A program made the translations under genes and the position numbers. The notes beneath the pieces were generated by a model, which saw nothing but the letters and a program-made list of their open reading frames with translations, ran no database searches and was not told the DNA's origin. Shown here in pieces: positions 1 to 9,094 of a DNA stretch of 64,000 bases (positions are counted from its first letter, which is position 1; each line of letters starts with the position of its first letter). The stretch spans positions 1-64,000 of the forward strand of contig CDRNVI010000084.1 in assembly GCA_977017575.1 (NCBI GenBank), written 5' to 3'. This DNA comes from Paramoeba atlantica (Eukaryota; Discosea).

Positions 1-468
1 GTTGTTCTCCATCATCGCTATATCGCATACTTTCTGGTTTATCAGGTCTCCTGGTCGCTGGCCCGAAAGCCAGTAGATTATCAGGAATGTTTTTTCCTCG
101 TCGCAGAGCCCCGGTCCGGCGAGGAAACTCTTCAAACCGGCTAGATCCATGGGACACGCTCTTATTGCTGGACTCGCCCTCCGGTGCATCGCTCCTTTGA
201 GGGCTTGACGACTTCGTTGTACAAGAATTTCATAGGCGAATGCATCAAGCGAAGTAAAATACCCGTTCCACGTTTTGATGTCATATATTTTGAACTCCGC
301 ATTAACATTTTCCGTGACCGGCAGATCTAATTGCACTGGCAACAATTCTATCTTTGTGTATTTCACACCAGGGTTTGGAATGGGATAGATACAACCGTTT
401 CGAAAAATAACATCGAGTTTTGCTCTCCCTTGCTCATCCACATCTGCACGTGGTGCACGAATCCAAAT
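1..468 (-). mobile_element. Partial tyrosine recombinase of a diverged element A relative
   Basis: My own minus-strand translation is open from position 468 to the window edge. Its last part contains RRASPAI, then YWLSGQRPGDL. These closely match the element A recombinase at 12380-12540 (RRASPAIKANPM, then YWLSGQRPGEL), which is the box around the first catalytic arginine of tyrosine recombinases. The upstream part does not resemble element A closely. No methionine start is evident and the remainder lies outside the window. I read it as a fossil copy of a VIPER/DIRS-like element, clearly more diverged than the four tandem copies. Confidence 0.6.
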
Positions 469-576
469 TTAAATTAGTACTCGGATAGCTTCTTTTTATC
501 CCACTCTATACATTTTAATATACTGTATCATATACATTATCCATGTACATTTTTGTCCCTATATATACAATACGAA

Positions 577-810
577 TTACTTTCGCAAGCTCCCATAATC
601 AAACAGTTTTGCCTCTTCACTCATATCTTCTTCCTTAGCCATTCTGACTAACTCGGTCAGATTGATTCTGGCGGACGAGACGGCGTCCAGCGGCCAATCT
701 CGTTCACAGGGACGGGTTCTCTCTCCACGCTGGATTCGTCGATTGTCAGGGAAGTGTATATTGACGTAGGTGGGGTAGGCGACGAATTCATACAGCTTGT
801 TCCGTAAAGT
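577..810 (-). mobile_element. Fragment related to the RT-proximal region of element A
   Basis: A minus-strand frame of about 77 codons without a methionine start. It shares a pattern with the segment just before the RT of element A (about 14355-14540): an aromatic-rich LYEF/LFDF stretch, then WPLD, then an acidic AKEED/AREEH helix. The match is weak but collinear. On this strand it lies 5' of the recombinase fragment, the reverse of the order in intact element A, so the flank is rearranged. The rest of 469-900 is AT-rich and ends in a T-run; I see nothing else in it. Confidence 0.4.
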
Positions 811-990
811 TCAAGTTGTGCTCCTTTACGCCAGTGGACCTCACTGCTGCAGTGTTCTGACTTAACAAAAAGCTTTTTTTTTTAAACATTGTACTAAATC
901 TTTTATCCTTCTTTTTTTTTTCATCTTTGAGCGCTTTTATTTGCGCCATAAATTATTTATCAGCTCCGTAGAGCTCTCTGTTTCCTTAGT

Positions 991-1498
991 CCACCGTTTG
1001 ACTTCACCCTTGCGTTTCCAGGGACTTCCTCCTTCCAAATATGCCGCCAAAGGAGATTTTGCACCAACCGCGAAGAAACACAGCCGAGCAGAACAGGAGT
1101 TTCGGCGCTCGAGGCCATAAATCTTCACACATCGATGACAACGAAATCTCACTTGACTCGAAGCTCTGAGGGGGCACTTGTCGCAACGCAACGCACTTGC
1201 AGTCCATCGTTTCACTTCATCCTTGCGTTTCCAGGGACTTCTTCCTTCCAAATATGCCACCAAAGGAGATTTTGCACCAACCGCGAAGAAACACAGCCGA
1301 GCAGAACAGGAGTTTCGGCGCTCGAGGCCATAAATCTTCACACATCGATGACAACGAAATCTCACTTGACTCGAAGCTCTGAGGGGGCACTTGTCGCAAC
1401 GCAACGCACTTGAGGTCCATCGTTTCACTTCACCCTTGCGTTTCCAGGGACTTCCTCCTTCCAAATATGCCGCCAAAGGAGATTTTGCACCAACCGCG
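991..1498 (+). repeat. 213-bp tandem repeats, left block, unit 1
   Basis: About 2.4 head-to-tail copies of a 213-bp repeat. The period is seen directly from recurrence of the pyrimidine-rich start (ccatcgtttcacttcaccc) and the following CCAAATATGCC segment. Because 213 is divisible by three, several frames stay open through the block on both strands. Each copy has a pyrimidine-rich tract ending in CAG, which could act as a splice acceptor (inference). The block breaks at CCGCG where a T-run and the 153-bp array begin. Confidence 0.85.
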
Positions 1499-1523
1499 TT
1501 TTTTTTTTAAGTTTTTAAACCTG

Positions 1524-2207
1524 ATGTCTGCCGGGGGCACGCGCCCCATCATTCGAAAGAGGAGAAAGGCTCCCGGAAAGCTACGGGAAACGTGCCATGA
1601 GGACTTGTCTGCGCGAAGCGTGTTGGTTTCTTATCCGCAGGTTGTGATTTCTGGCCTCGAGCGCCTAAACCTCCTTTCAGCTCGGCTTGGTTTCGTCAAC
1701 TTCCGGATGAGTAATCTTCGCGCTCACGGAAAGCTACGGGAAACGTGCCATGAGGACTTGTCTGCGCGAAGCGTGTTGGTTTCTTATCCGCAGGTTGTGA
1801 TTTCTGGCCTCGAGCGCCTAAACCTCCTTTCAGCTCGGCTTGGTTTCGTCAACTTCCGGATGAGTAATCTTCGCGCTCACGGAAAGCTACGGGAAACGTG
1901 CCATGAGGACTTGTCTGCGCGAAGCGTGTTGGTTTCTTATCCGCAGGTTGTGATTTCTGGCCTCGAGCGCCCAAACCTCCTTTCAGCTCGGCTTGGTTTC
2001 GTCAACTTCCGGATGAGTAATCTTCGCGCTCACGGAAATCTACGGGAAACGTGCCATGAGGACTTGTCTGCGCGAAGCGTGTTGGTGTCTTATCCGCAGG
2101 TTGTGATTTCTGGCCTCGAGCGCCCAAACCTCCTTTCAGCTCGGCTTGGTTTCGTCAACTTCCGGATGAGCAATCTTCGCGCTCACGGAAAGCTAAGAGA
2201 AACGTGA
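1524..2207 (+). CDS. 51-residue-repeat protein, 4 repeats (unit 1)
   Basis: An ORF starts at the ATG that follows a T-run and AAG, a layout like a trans-splice acceptor. A basic leader (MSAGGTRPIIRKRRK) is followed by four 51-residue repeats and a short partial one, 227 residues in all. Each repeat contains CHEDLSARSVLVSYPQVVIS and ends in NFRMSNLRAHG. No known domain is recognised. Recurrent differences among repeats are often silent (CGG/AGA, GTT/GTG, CTT/CTG, GAA/GAG, AGT/AGC), which hints at coding constraint. The alternative is a satellite whose period happens to be divisible by three. I favour neither strongly. Confidence 0.4.
   Translation: MSAGGTRPIIRKRRKAPGKLRETCHEDLSARSVLVSYPQVVISGLERLNLLSARLGFVNFRMSNLRAHGKLRETCHEDLSARSVLVSYPQVVISGLERLNLLSARLGFVNFRMSNLRAHGKLRETCHEDLSARSVLVSYPQVVISGLERPNLLSARLGFVNFRMSNLRAHGNLRETCHEDLSARSVLVSYPQVVISGLERPNLLSARLGFVNFRMSNLRAHGKLRET
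1574..2185 (+). repeat. 153-bp tandem array, 4 copies (unit 1)
   Basis: Copies begin at 1574, 1727, 1880 and 2033, exactly 153 bp apart, with a partial fifth at 2186. The DNA after the partial copy (2208-2250) still resembles pieces of the repeat but is degenerate. A linker then ends in an A-run at about 2361. Confidence 0.95.
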
Positions 2208-2361
2208 GGACTAGTCTGCGTCCTCCCGCAAGTTGTGATGTAAAGTCGATAAGAAGTTGATGTGCGAGATGAACTTGTCGAGTCACGTAAAAAAAAAGAC
2301 TTTGTATTAAGTTCGGTTCTCATTTCGTCGCAATATACATATGGTATATATATAAAAAAAA

Positions 2362-2395
2362 GTGTTGCAGGAAGGGATGGTGCATCTACAATCCG
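2362..2395 (+). repeat. 34-bp copy of element A gag inside the linker
   Basis: This stretch is identical to 6873-6906 inside the gag gene of element A (starts gtgttgcaggaaggg, ends caatccg). It sits between the A-run that ends the 153-bp-array linker and the resumed 213-bp repeats. Copies occupy the same place in units 2 (about 17972-18005), 3 (33818-33851) and 4 (46609-46642). It is a scrap of gag carried into, or left at, an insertion junction. Confidence 0.85.
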
Positions 2396-3081
2396 CGAAG
2401 AAACACAGCCGAGAAGAACAGGAGTTTCGGCGCTCGAGGCCATAAATCTTCACACATCGATGACAACGAAATCTCACTTGACTCGAAGCTCTGAGGGGGC
2501 ACTTGTCGCAACGCAACGCACTTGCAGTCCATCGTTTCACTTCACCCTTGCGTTTCCAGGGACTTCCTCCTTCCAAATATGCCGCCAAAGGAGATTTTGC
2601 ACCAACCGCGAAGAAACACAGCCGAGCAGAACAGGAGTTTCGGCGCTCGAGGCCATAAATCTTCACACATCGATGACAACGAAATCTCACTTGACTCGAA
2701 GCTCTGAGGGGGCACTTGTCGCAACGCAACGCACTTGCAGTCCATCGTTTCACTTCACCCTTGCGTTTCCAGGGACTTCCTCCTTCCAAATATGCCGCCA
2801 AAGGAGATTTTGCACCAACCGCGAAGAAACACAGCCGAGCAGAACAGGAGTTTCGGCGCTCGAGGCCATAAATCTTCACACATCGATGACAACGAAATCT
2901 CACTTGACTCGAAGCTCTGAGGGGGCACTTGTCGCAACGCAACGCACTTGCAGTCCATCGTTTCACTTCACCCTTGCGTTTCCAGGGACTTCCTCCTTCC
3001 AAATATGCCGCCAAAGGAGATTTTGCACCAACCGCGAAGAAACACAGCCGAGCAGAACAGGAGTTTCGGCGCTCGAGGCCA
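2394..3081 (+). repeat. 213-bp tandem repeats, right block, unit 1
   Basis: About 3.2 further copies of the same 213-bp repeat, resuming exactly at the point where the left block was interrupted. The last copy runs in frame into the CRE-type protein and diverges from the repeat at about 3081. Confidence 0.85.
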
Positions 3082-6000
3082 CAAACGCCCAGCTCTGAAC
3101 GTTGCTTCTTAGATTGTATCTCAACACCTCGGAACGCAAACAGTACTTTCTCAGACTCTAACTCAACGTCCGATCCACCTCGCGAGCCTCCAAGCCCTCC
3201 TCAATTTCCGCTCGAGAAATCAGACGACGAAAGATTGGTTGTCTTATCAGAGGAAATCGGAACATCAGAAAATCAAGAAACAAAATCCGACACCCCCGAG
3301 GTGAATGCATTACCCCGGCCACTCGCGCCCAACGTCGACGCCCGAGAAGCTGTGAGATTCGTTGAGCAAAGCTCACTCGTCGTGCGACCCGCCGACACTT
3401 CAGAAAACAAGGATGCAGACAGCATAATTTTCGTCGAGCGTGCAGCATCTCATGACATTTGCGAAGACTTGCTAAACAATATCAATTCGGATTCACATTT
3501 CCCTATACAAGAAGAGCAAATCTGGAAGCTTTCGTCACATTTAAAGAAAGGATCCCTGTGCACGATTGCCTGGACGTTTAGCAATCAAAACAATATGAAC
3601 ATTTCGATGGGGAAAATCACGAGCGTGTACCGACGCAAAGGAACAGGAAGGCTCAACATGCAGTATAAAGGAATTACGGGACACAAGCTAGGAGAAGATT
3701 TTTCAGGGACATTACCACCACACGAAAGTGTCCGAATCTATAAGATAGTTTGGCATGCATCCGCTCCAACCTCGAACAAGATGGAAACGCACAATGAGCA
3801 CGGCCAGGTGAAGCAAATCACAGAATCAGAAACCCCCATCCCAGCCGCACAGCCCATCTCTGATTGGACTCCTGATGATTTAGATCGCTCGCCGATACCG
3901 ACCTCGCGAATAATCCAGGCGGAGCTAATTCCAGCAGCAATAGCCACATATCGGGAACTTATGAGTGACTATGCGCGCAGCACGTATACTCAAAGACACA
4001 AAATTTGGCACGACGTTTTGTCCGCTATGAAGAGCTCTCTTGCTTCAATCAGACAGGCTTCCAATCGCAGAAGACGCCGTCGACCCTTTCCAAGTGATGA
4101 AAATAACAATAGTGCAAGCAATGGGGAAAATAAAACAGAGGACAGTGCAACCCTGTTGGCCTCCGATACGCGCGCGATCAAAAAAGCTACGAGGCTTGCC
4201 CTGGAAGGCTGCTCACGCAGGGCAGCGAAAGTGATGGATCAAACTTATACGCCAAACCCTTTATCGGATCAAGAGACACTTCAAAAGCTCAATGACCTTC
4301 ATCCGCAAAACCCGTATCATATAAACCTCCCTGAGGACGCACCGCTGCTGACAGCGCTAGGGCCTGATGAATTAAAAGCGGCGAGCCAGAAATTGGCTAA
4401 GGGTGCTAGCCCGGGGCCCACAGGAACAACCGACGGATTGGTAAGGCTGTTGATCGACGACCCGGTGTGTAGCATGAGCTTATGCCATATGATGATGGAT
4501 CTCATTAACGGATTCCTCCCTAAAGAAGTGATGCGTCGTCTCACCCGCGCCAGGCTGGTCGCGCTCCACAAACCGAATGGTGGAATAAGACCTGTCGCCA
4601 TTGGGGAAGTGTTGATGAAATTAGCGGGATGCATTCTCGTACAAAGATACGAGAACATTCTAGAGCCACTGTTCGCGCCATTACAGCATGGAGTACTATC
4701 GAAGGCAGGGTGCGAACGGGTAGTACACACCCTAAATGATCTGTATCTTGCTGGCTCAAACATTGTATCCATTGACGTCAAAAACGCATTCAATTCCCCT
4801 TCGCGCACGAAGATAGCCAAAGCAGTTTTTGGGTTGGCCACTTTAAAACCTTTTCATCGCTTCTTCTATGCAGAGTACTCGGAGGCGTCGGAGCTGTGTT
4901 ATTACGGATCGTGGGGTCGACTCACCGGGGTTCTTTCGAGCACAAACGGTGTACGTCAAGGTTCCACTCTCTCAACAGTATACTTTTGCGCCTTTTTACA
5001 ACCAATTATTGAAACTTTGGCTGAAGAATTCCCTGACATCACGATTGCTGCATACGTTGATGATATTAACCTCGCTTCCCACGACGCGCAACTCTTAAGC
5101 AAAGCTTTTGTACGCCTAAAAGAACTGCTGGCAGCGGAAGATCTCCTTGTATCAACTGAGAAGTGCGTCTGGTTCAGCGGGGTAAACAAGGAGCCTTTAC
5201 CTGATGACATCAGGGATGCAGGGGTGAGAAATGAAGAAGATGCACTGAAAACACTCGGAGCTTTTATAGGAGATGATGATAAAGTTAGTGAGAAACTTTT
5301 AAGTACATTCAAAAAGCACGATGCAATTTTCAGGAGACTCAAGCTCATGGGAGCAAACAACGTGTCAACCCAATTGCTGTCAAAATGTGTAAACGTACGG
5401 CAAACTTATCACATGCGTGTACATAACCCAACTGCGACTGAGGCATTAACGTTCAATTTTGACAATGCCATTGCGGAAGTTCTCACTTCGTGGTTTGGAA
5501 AGCTATCCGACGACCAGATTTCGCTACTTAGACTACCTGTAAAGAAAGGAGGCCTGGGTCTGACTGCGTGTCTACCTACCCGCAAAGCGGCATATGAATC
5601 TTCGAAATTCACAGTTCTTGAACGCCCAAAAACCAATTCAGTTCGGACTGGGGAATTCCAAGAAGCGAATGCCAACATGCATAAGGACGTACCAGTAGAC
5701 GAATCAACGCAGGCGGCAGAGATACACGCGAAAACTTGGGTGCAACTCACGGAGTCGGAATCTCACATGGCATCTATATTGCAAGCAACGACGCATAAAG
5801 GAAACTACGCATGGATCATGTCAAGCGCACGGTTTGTGCCATCTCATCTATTCACTCTGGCACTTTTACCTAGGCTAGGTCTAACTCATCCGGAACTTCC
5901 ACCCCGAATGTTATGCCCAGGATGCAAAGTTCTACTAACATCCGGTTCCATTCTGACGCACATAGCAGGCTGCACAAAATGCTCAGGGCTCAACGCAACC

Positions 6001-6561
6001 GTGAAACATAGCACGCTAGTGAATTTCCTCTATGAGTTAAGCTTGAAAGCTGGCATTCCTTGTGAGAAGGAACCGCGTCTATATTCAACGTATCGGTGCA
6101 CGCAATGCAATGAAGTAGTCGGGCCGGAATACAGGCAGACACATAGTAAAGTGTGCGGAGGGAAATCTTTTCGCCGCTCTGGACCAGATCTCGTAATTTA
6201 CTGGAATGATGGAGAAATATATTACGATTTCACCGTGGTACATGAATTAGCGCCTTCAAATTTGGTAACGAAATGCAATAAGCTATTCCGGGACGCCATC
6301 AAACGAAAACACGATACTTATGTCGCAACAAATAAAATCGCGAAAGAAAAATTCAGATGTATTCCCATCCTCTCTGGTGGATCCCTCCATTTCAATACGA
6401 AGTCGCTGTTAATGGCCCTCGCAGATGCGGGCAGCGTACCTCGACAGCAGCTTCAGCTTGAGCTACAACTTTTGCTACAGGAGCAAAATGGTGCCATACT
6501 ATATTCACAACTTCGGAATTACCTTGAGAAGGACAAGGGGGCGCTCCAGTTCGCTATATAA
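2929..6561 (+). CDS. CRE-type retrotransposon protein: RT, two CCHC fingers, restriction-like endonuclease (unit 1)
   Basis: 1210 residues that would nick the target and prime reverse transcription from it. The first 51 residues come from the 213-bp repeat; the start is the first ATG in frame. Residues 208-285 look like a small beta-barrel. An arginine-rich run lies near 382-388. RT motifs seen: KPNGGIRPVAIG near 548, Asp616 in SIDVKNAF, NGVRQGSTLS near 672, and YVDD at 709-712. Two zinc fingers share the spacing CX2CX11HX3C (996-1015 and 1057-1076). The endonuclease signature GPDL...D has Asp1087 and Asp1100. The ORF is uninterrupted. An R2- or NeSL-clade assignment is possible, but the N-terminal fingers typical of R2 are absent. 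Confidence 0.85.
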   Translation: MSQRNALAVHRFTSPLRFQGLPPSKYAAKGDFAPTAKKHSRAEQEFRRSRPQTPSSERCFLDCISTPRNANSTFSDSNSTSDPPREPPSPPQFPLEKSDDERLVVLSEEIGTSENQETKSDTPEVNALPRPLAPNVDAREAVRFVEQSSLVVRPADTSENKDADSIIFVERAASHDICEDLLNNINSDSHFPIQEEQIWKLSSHLKKGSLCTIAWTFSNQNNMNISMGKITSVYRRKGTGRLNMQYKGITGHKLGEDFSGTLPPHESVRIYKIVWHASAPTSNKMETHNEHGQVKQITESETPIPAAQPISDWTPDDLDRSPIPTSRIIQAELIPAAIATYRELMSDYARSTYTQRHKIWHDVLSAMKSSLASIRQASNRRRRRRPFPSDENNNSASNGENKTEDSATLLASDTRAIKKATRLALEGCSRRAAKVMDQTYTPNPLSDQETLQKLNDLHPQNPYHINLPEDAPLLTALGPDELKAASQKLAKGASPGPTGTTDGLVRLLIDDPVCSMSLCHMMMDLINGFLPKEVMRRLTRARLVALHKPNGGIRPVAIGEVLMKLAGCILVQRYENILEPLFAPLQHGVLSKAGCERVVHTLNDLYLAGSNIVSIDVKNAFNSPSRTKIAKAVFGLATLKPFHRFFYAEYSEASELCYYGSWGRLTGVLSSTNGVRQGSTLSTVYFCAFLQPIIETLAEEFPDITIAAYVDDINLASHDAQLLSKAFVRLKELLAAEDLLVSTEKCVWFSGVNKEPLPDDIRDAGVRNEEDALKTLGAFIGDDDKVSEKLLSTFKKHDAIFRRLKLMGANNVSTQLLSKCVNVRQTYHMRVHNPTATEALTFNFDNAIAEVLTSWFGKLSDDQISLLRLPVKKGGLGLTACLPTRKAAYESSKFTVLERPKTNSVRTGEFQEANANMHKDVPVDESTQAAEIHAKTWVQLTESESHMASILQATTHKGNYAWIMSSARFVPSHLFTLALLPRLGLTHPELPPRMLCPGCKVLLTSGSILTHIAGCTKCSGLNATVKHSTLVNFLYELSLKAGIPCEKEPRLYSTYRCTQCNEVVGPEYRQTHSKVCGGKSFRRSGPDLVIYWNDGEIYYDFTVVHELAPSNLVTKCNKLFRDAIKRKHDTYVATNKIAKEKFRCIPILSGGSLHFNTKSLLMALADAGSVPRQQLQLELQLLLQEQNGAILYSQLRNYLEKDKGALQFAI

Positions 6562-6782
6562 AGAGTTTCTAAAGAGGGGCAGAGCTTCTAAAGCCTGCAG
6601 TCAGGATAGATTTTTCAGAACTTGAGATAGTAATTGGCGCATTTACATAACAAAAAAAAAGATATTTTATGTATAAAATGGTTTTCTATAGACGCAAATT
6701 AAGAAAATTTCATGTTGGAGTTTCTTGAACACACAACATTCTATAAATTGAATTTAAGAAACTACGACTATTCCGCCATCCT

Positions 6783-7580
6783 ATGCCGGACGGTCAGCCC
6801 TCCGTTTCTGACGTCATGCGTCAATTGACGCTGTTAACTACCAAATTCGAATCAAATTCAAGTCAATTGCAAGTGTTGCAGGAAGGGATGGTGCATCTAC
6901 AATCCGAACTGAGACGGCTAGATCGTATGGAAGGAGATCTAAACAGGTTGAGCACGCAAAACAAGGAGGCGCTCCAAATGGTAGCACGATCCTCGGACTC
7001 TCCGACGTACGATATTTCGGTGCACGATCTGCCGCAAGAACACGTGTTACAGCCCGAGCACTGGAAACCTGAGCATTACTGCTCGGACAATCTCCGACGA
7101 CAGCTCATCCAGCGCGTAGAGCACGAGGTGAGAAAACTATTTGGGAACTCTGCGGATCCTACGGCCGTGCCGGGAGATGCTATAGGTCTGAAGGACGCTC
7201 TAGACACGATTCAAAGTCACCTTGAATGCTGCGATGAACTGGTTAAACGGGGCCAGGAGGTGTCGATGAAATCGATTTCCCCTGCCATAGAAAACGTAAT
7301 CTTCTTGCGCTACAAACACAAGTGGGGCCGTCGTGTTGCGCTGCAATGGAAAGACGCACTCAAGTGTGCGCCAATCGGATCTAAGTATGACACGGCGCAC
7401 AACACCGCAATGGAATTTTACAAAAACTGCTCGATTGCTCAAGGCGCGGTTGCTGTCTCGCAAGCAAAAAACGGCGGAGGGCGCGGGTTCGCTGCCAGTG
7501 GGCGCGGGAGAATCCGCGGGCGTGGAGGTCGAGGAGGTCGTGGCTACGCAGCTGCGACGGCTGCTCCCTCGTCCCAATGA
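6783..7580 (+). CDS. Element A gag-like protein with RGG tail (unit 1)
   Basis: 265 residues, uninterrupted. Residues 8-70 are heptad-like and rich in Leu, Gln and Glu, predicting a coiled coil. The middle is helical and charged. Residues 229-257 form an RGG-box tail (GRGRIRGRGGRGGRGY), a typical nucleic-acid-binding region. Position before the recombinase and the RGG tail suggest a nucleocapsid-like role (inference); no zinc knuckle is present. The first ATG follows 122 bp of AT-rich leader. In units 3 and 4 the recombinase follows in the same frame directly after the gag terminator. Confidence 0.6.
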   Translation: MPDGQPSVSDVMRQLTLLTTKFESNSSQLQVLQEGMVHLQSELRRLDRMEGDLNRLSTQNKEALQMVARSSDSPTYDISVHDLPQEHVLQPEHWKPEHYCSDNLRRQLIQRVEHEVRKLFGNSADPTAVPGDAIGLKDALDTIQSHLECCDELVKRGQEVSMKSISPAIENVIFLRYKHKWGRRVALQWKDALKCAPIGSKYDTAHNTAMEFYKNCSIAQGAVAVSQAKNGGGRGFAASGRGRIRGRGGRGGRGYAAATAAPSSQ

Positions 7581-7858
7581 CGGGACCTCGGGGCCGGACG
7601 ACCCCTGACACGGTACGGCTGCTCGGGAGGCCGCACCGTAGAGACGATAACCACGGAATTCCCTGGTCCCGGCCAGGTCCCGTAAAAGTTTACGAAAAGA
7701 ATTGTACAATGGAAATTTTGATTTCTGAGAATTATATTTACGTTAGTTGGCCGACGGGCATTGTACGTTTGTTATTCATAAACTAGTTTATATAGTGACA
7801 CAAAGCATTATACAGTGAACTGGTAATAGAGCGCGTTTTTATCCTTTGAAACTTTTTT

Positions 7859-8725
7859 ATGCCTCCGTCGCCGCGTAGCTCCATAGAGGCACGGAGAAGC
7901 GTGTCCCGTGAACCTTCAGTGGTACCAGACAACCCCATGAGTAGAGAAGAGTTGGCCGTGGTGAAGACGAGAGTTTGTGAGCAACTGCTTCTTTCCCGCG
8001 ATCAGAATCCTTCGTTGCACATTAAGGCGGCATGGAATCGGAAGAACGCGGCGACTTCGGCGAAACAAATATCCCACGGGAAAGTACGTCGAGTCGGGAT
8101 GGAAATGTGGGCGGTATGGGAAGAGGAGCCAGATCGAGAGTATCCATTTCCCCACAAAGAGTTAAATTACTATCGCATTGATCTAGAAGACGGACTGGGA
8201 CACTCGAGCGAAGGACAAGAGTGTGCGTTGGAAGGCGGACGGCCCCTGCCTATTAACGTGCAGCCCTTTGGATCTGTAGCGACCTACAAGATTGATCCGT
8301 ATGAACCTGTGACTTGGCCGGGGCATATAGATCAACGCAACGACGACGGCTTTCGAATTAAGGACCTTTTTCGAGAATTAAAGGAAGCTCCCGAGTATGG
8401 TTTGAGATTGAATCAATATTATCAGGACAAATCATTTCAGATGCAACAGGAGCGGAATTTCGATCAGTTGCTGGGAAAGTGGATATTGTTGGCACGCCAA
8501 ACCCCGGGCTGGAATGAAGGTCCGTCTTTGGAGTTGGGGAAAGCGATAATCCAAAGTCTACGTGATGCTTACTGGCGTGCTTGCAAGGTAGACGTGGAGG
8601 CGGTTCACCGAAAAATGGACAAAGATGATCGGGCGCACGACAAATTCTATCAGCATGTAACAGATCAGTTGAGTGAGCGTGAAAAGCAACGTAGTCGGTA
8701 CACTTCTTTCTCTGCGCTACGATGA
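7859..8725 (+). CDS. Element B gag-like protein (unit 1)
   Basis: 288 residues beginning MPPSPRSSIEARRS, with a basic, Ser/Arg-rich start, an aromatic-rich middle and a charged, helical C-terminus. No similarity to element A gag is obvious. A retroviral-type zinc knuckle (CYNC...HLIKDC, spacing CX2CX4HX4C) is encoded just downstream at 8817-8848. That supports a capsid/nucleocapsid role for this region. The rest of 8726-9094 holds nothing else I recognise apart from the start of a frame that overlaps the recombinase. Confidence 0.55.
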   Translation: MPPSPRSSIEARRSVSREPSVVPDNPMSREELAVVKTRVCEQLLLSRDQNPSLHIKAAWNRKNAATSAKQISHGKVRRVGMEMWAVWEEEPDREYPFPHKELNYYRIDLEDGLGHSSEGQECALEGGRPLPINVQPFGSVATYKIDPYEPVTWPGHIDQRNDDGFRIKDLFRELKEAPEYGLRLNQYYQDKSFQMQQERNFDQLLGKWILLARQTPGWNEGPSLELGKAIIQSLRDAYWRACKVDVEAVHRKMDKDDRAHDKFYQHVTDQLSEREKQRSRYTSFSALR

Positions 8726-9094
8726 ACAGGGACATATTTCGGAGGAGGATCAACAGGTCAATATTCACAATCGTTTCGCCCCTCGTACGGAACTTATCGC
8801 GCGCAATGTTACAATTGCAGATCACCAGACCATTTGATTAAAGATTGCCCATACAAACGCACATCACCGCCGGATTTTCGTCAGCGGACGGCTGGCAACG
8901 CCCCCCAGGGCGGAAAGTCGTTATGAAACGCCCGTCCATTAATCGCCAGTGTTCCTCGAGTCACATACACGCGTATAGATCCAGGAACGAACATCTCGCA
9001 TATAATACCCGCCAAACGCGGCAGAAGCAAAGCAGTCAAATACAAGAGGATACATCCAGGGGATCAAAGGGAGAGTGTAGCGAAGAGAACGCGA

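Larger units (their letters stand above)
2394..6660 (+). mobile_element. CRE/SLACS-type non-LTR retrotransposon, unit 1 copy
   Basis: The element consists of 5' tandem repeats, one long ORF, a 3' UTR of about 90 bp (6562-6651) and an A-run (6652-6660). Leading tandem repeats, a single ORF and a C-terminal restriction-like endonuclease match the SLACS/CZAR/CRE elements of trypanosomatids, which insert in spliced-leader genes. The true 5' end is uncertain and may lie at 901, with the 153-bp array inserted inside it. Confidence 0.7.

Noticed and set aside
937-1476. Minus-strand ORFs of 67-235 codons in the 213-bp blocks as genes
   Set aside because: They stay open only because the period is divisible by three; similar ORFs occur in several frames. 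The Cys pattern is kept as a low-interest finding.
4317-4841. 174-codon minus-strand ORF inside the CRE gene, repeated in each unit
   Set aside because: Antisense shadow of the RT domain with no recognisable domain.
2929-6561. R2 element of rDNA
   Set aside because: No rDNA flanks and no N-terminal zinc/Myb region; 5' tandem repeats and context fit the CRE group better.
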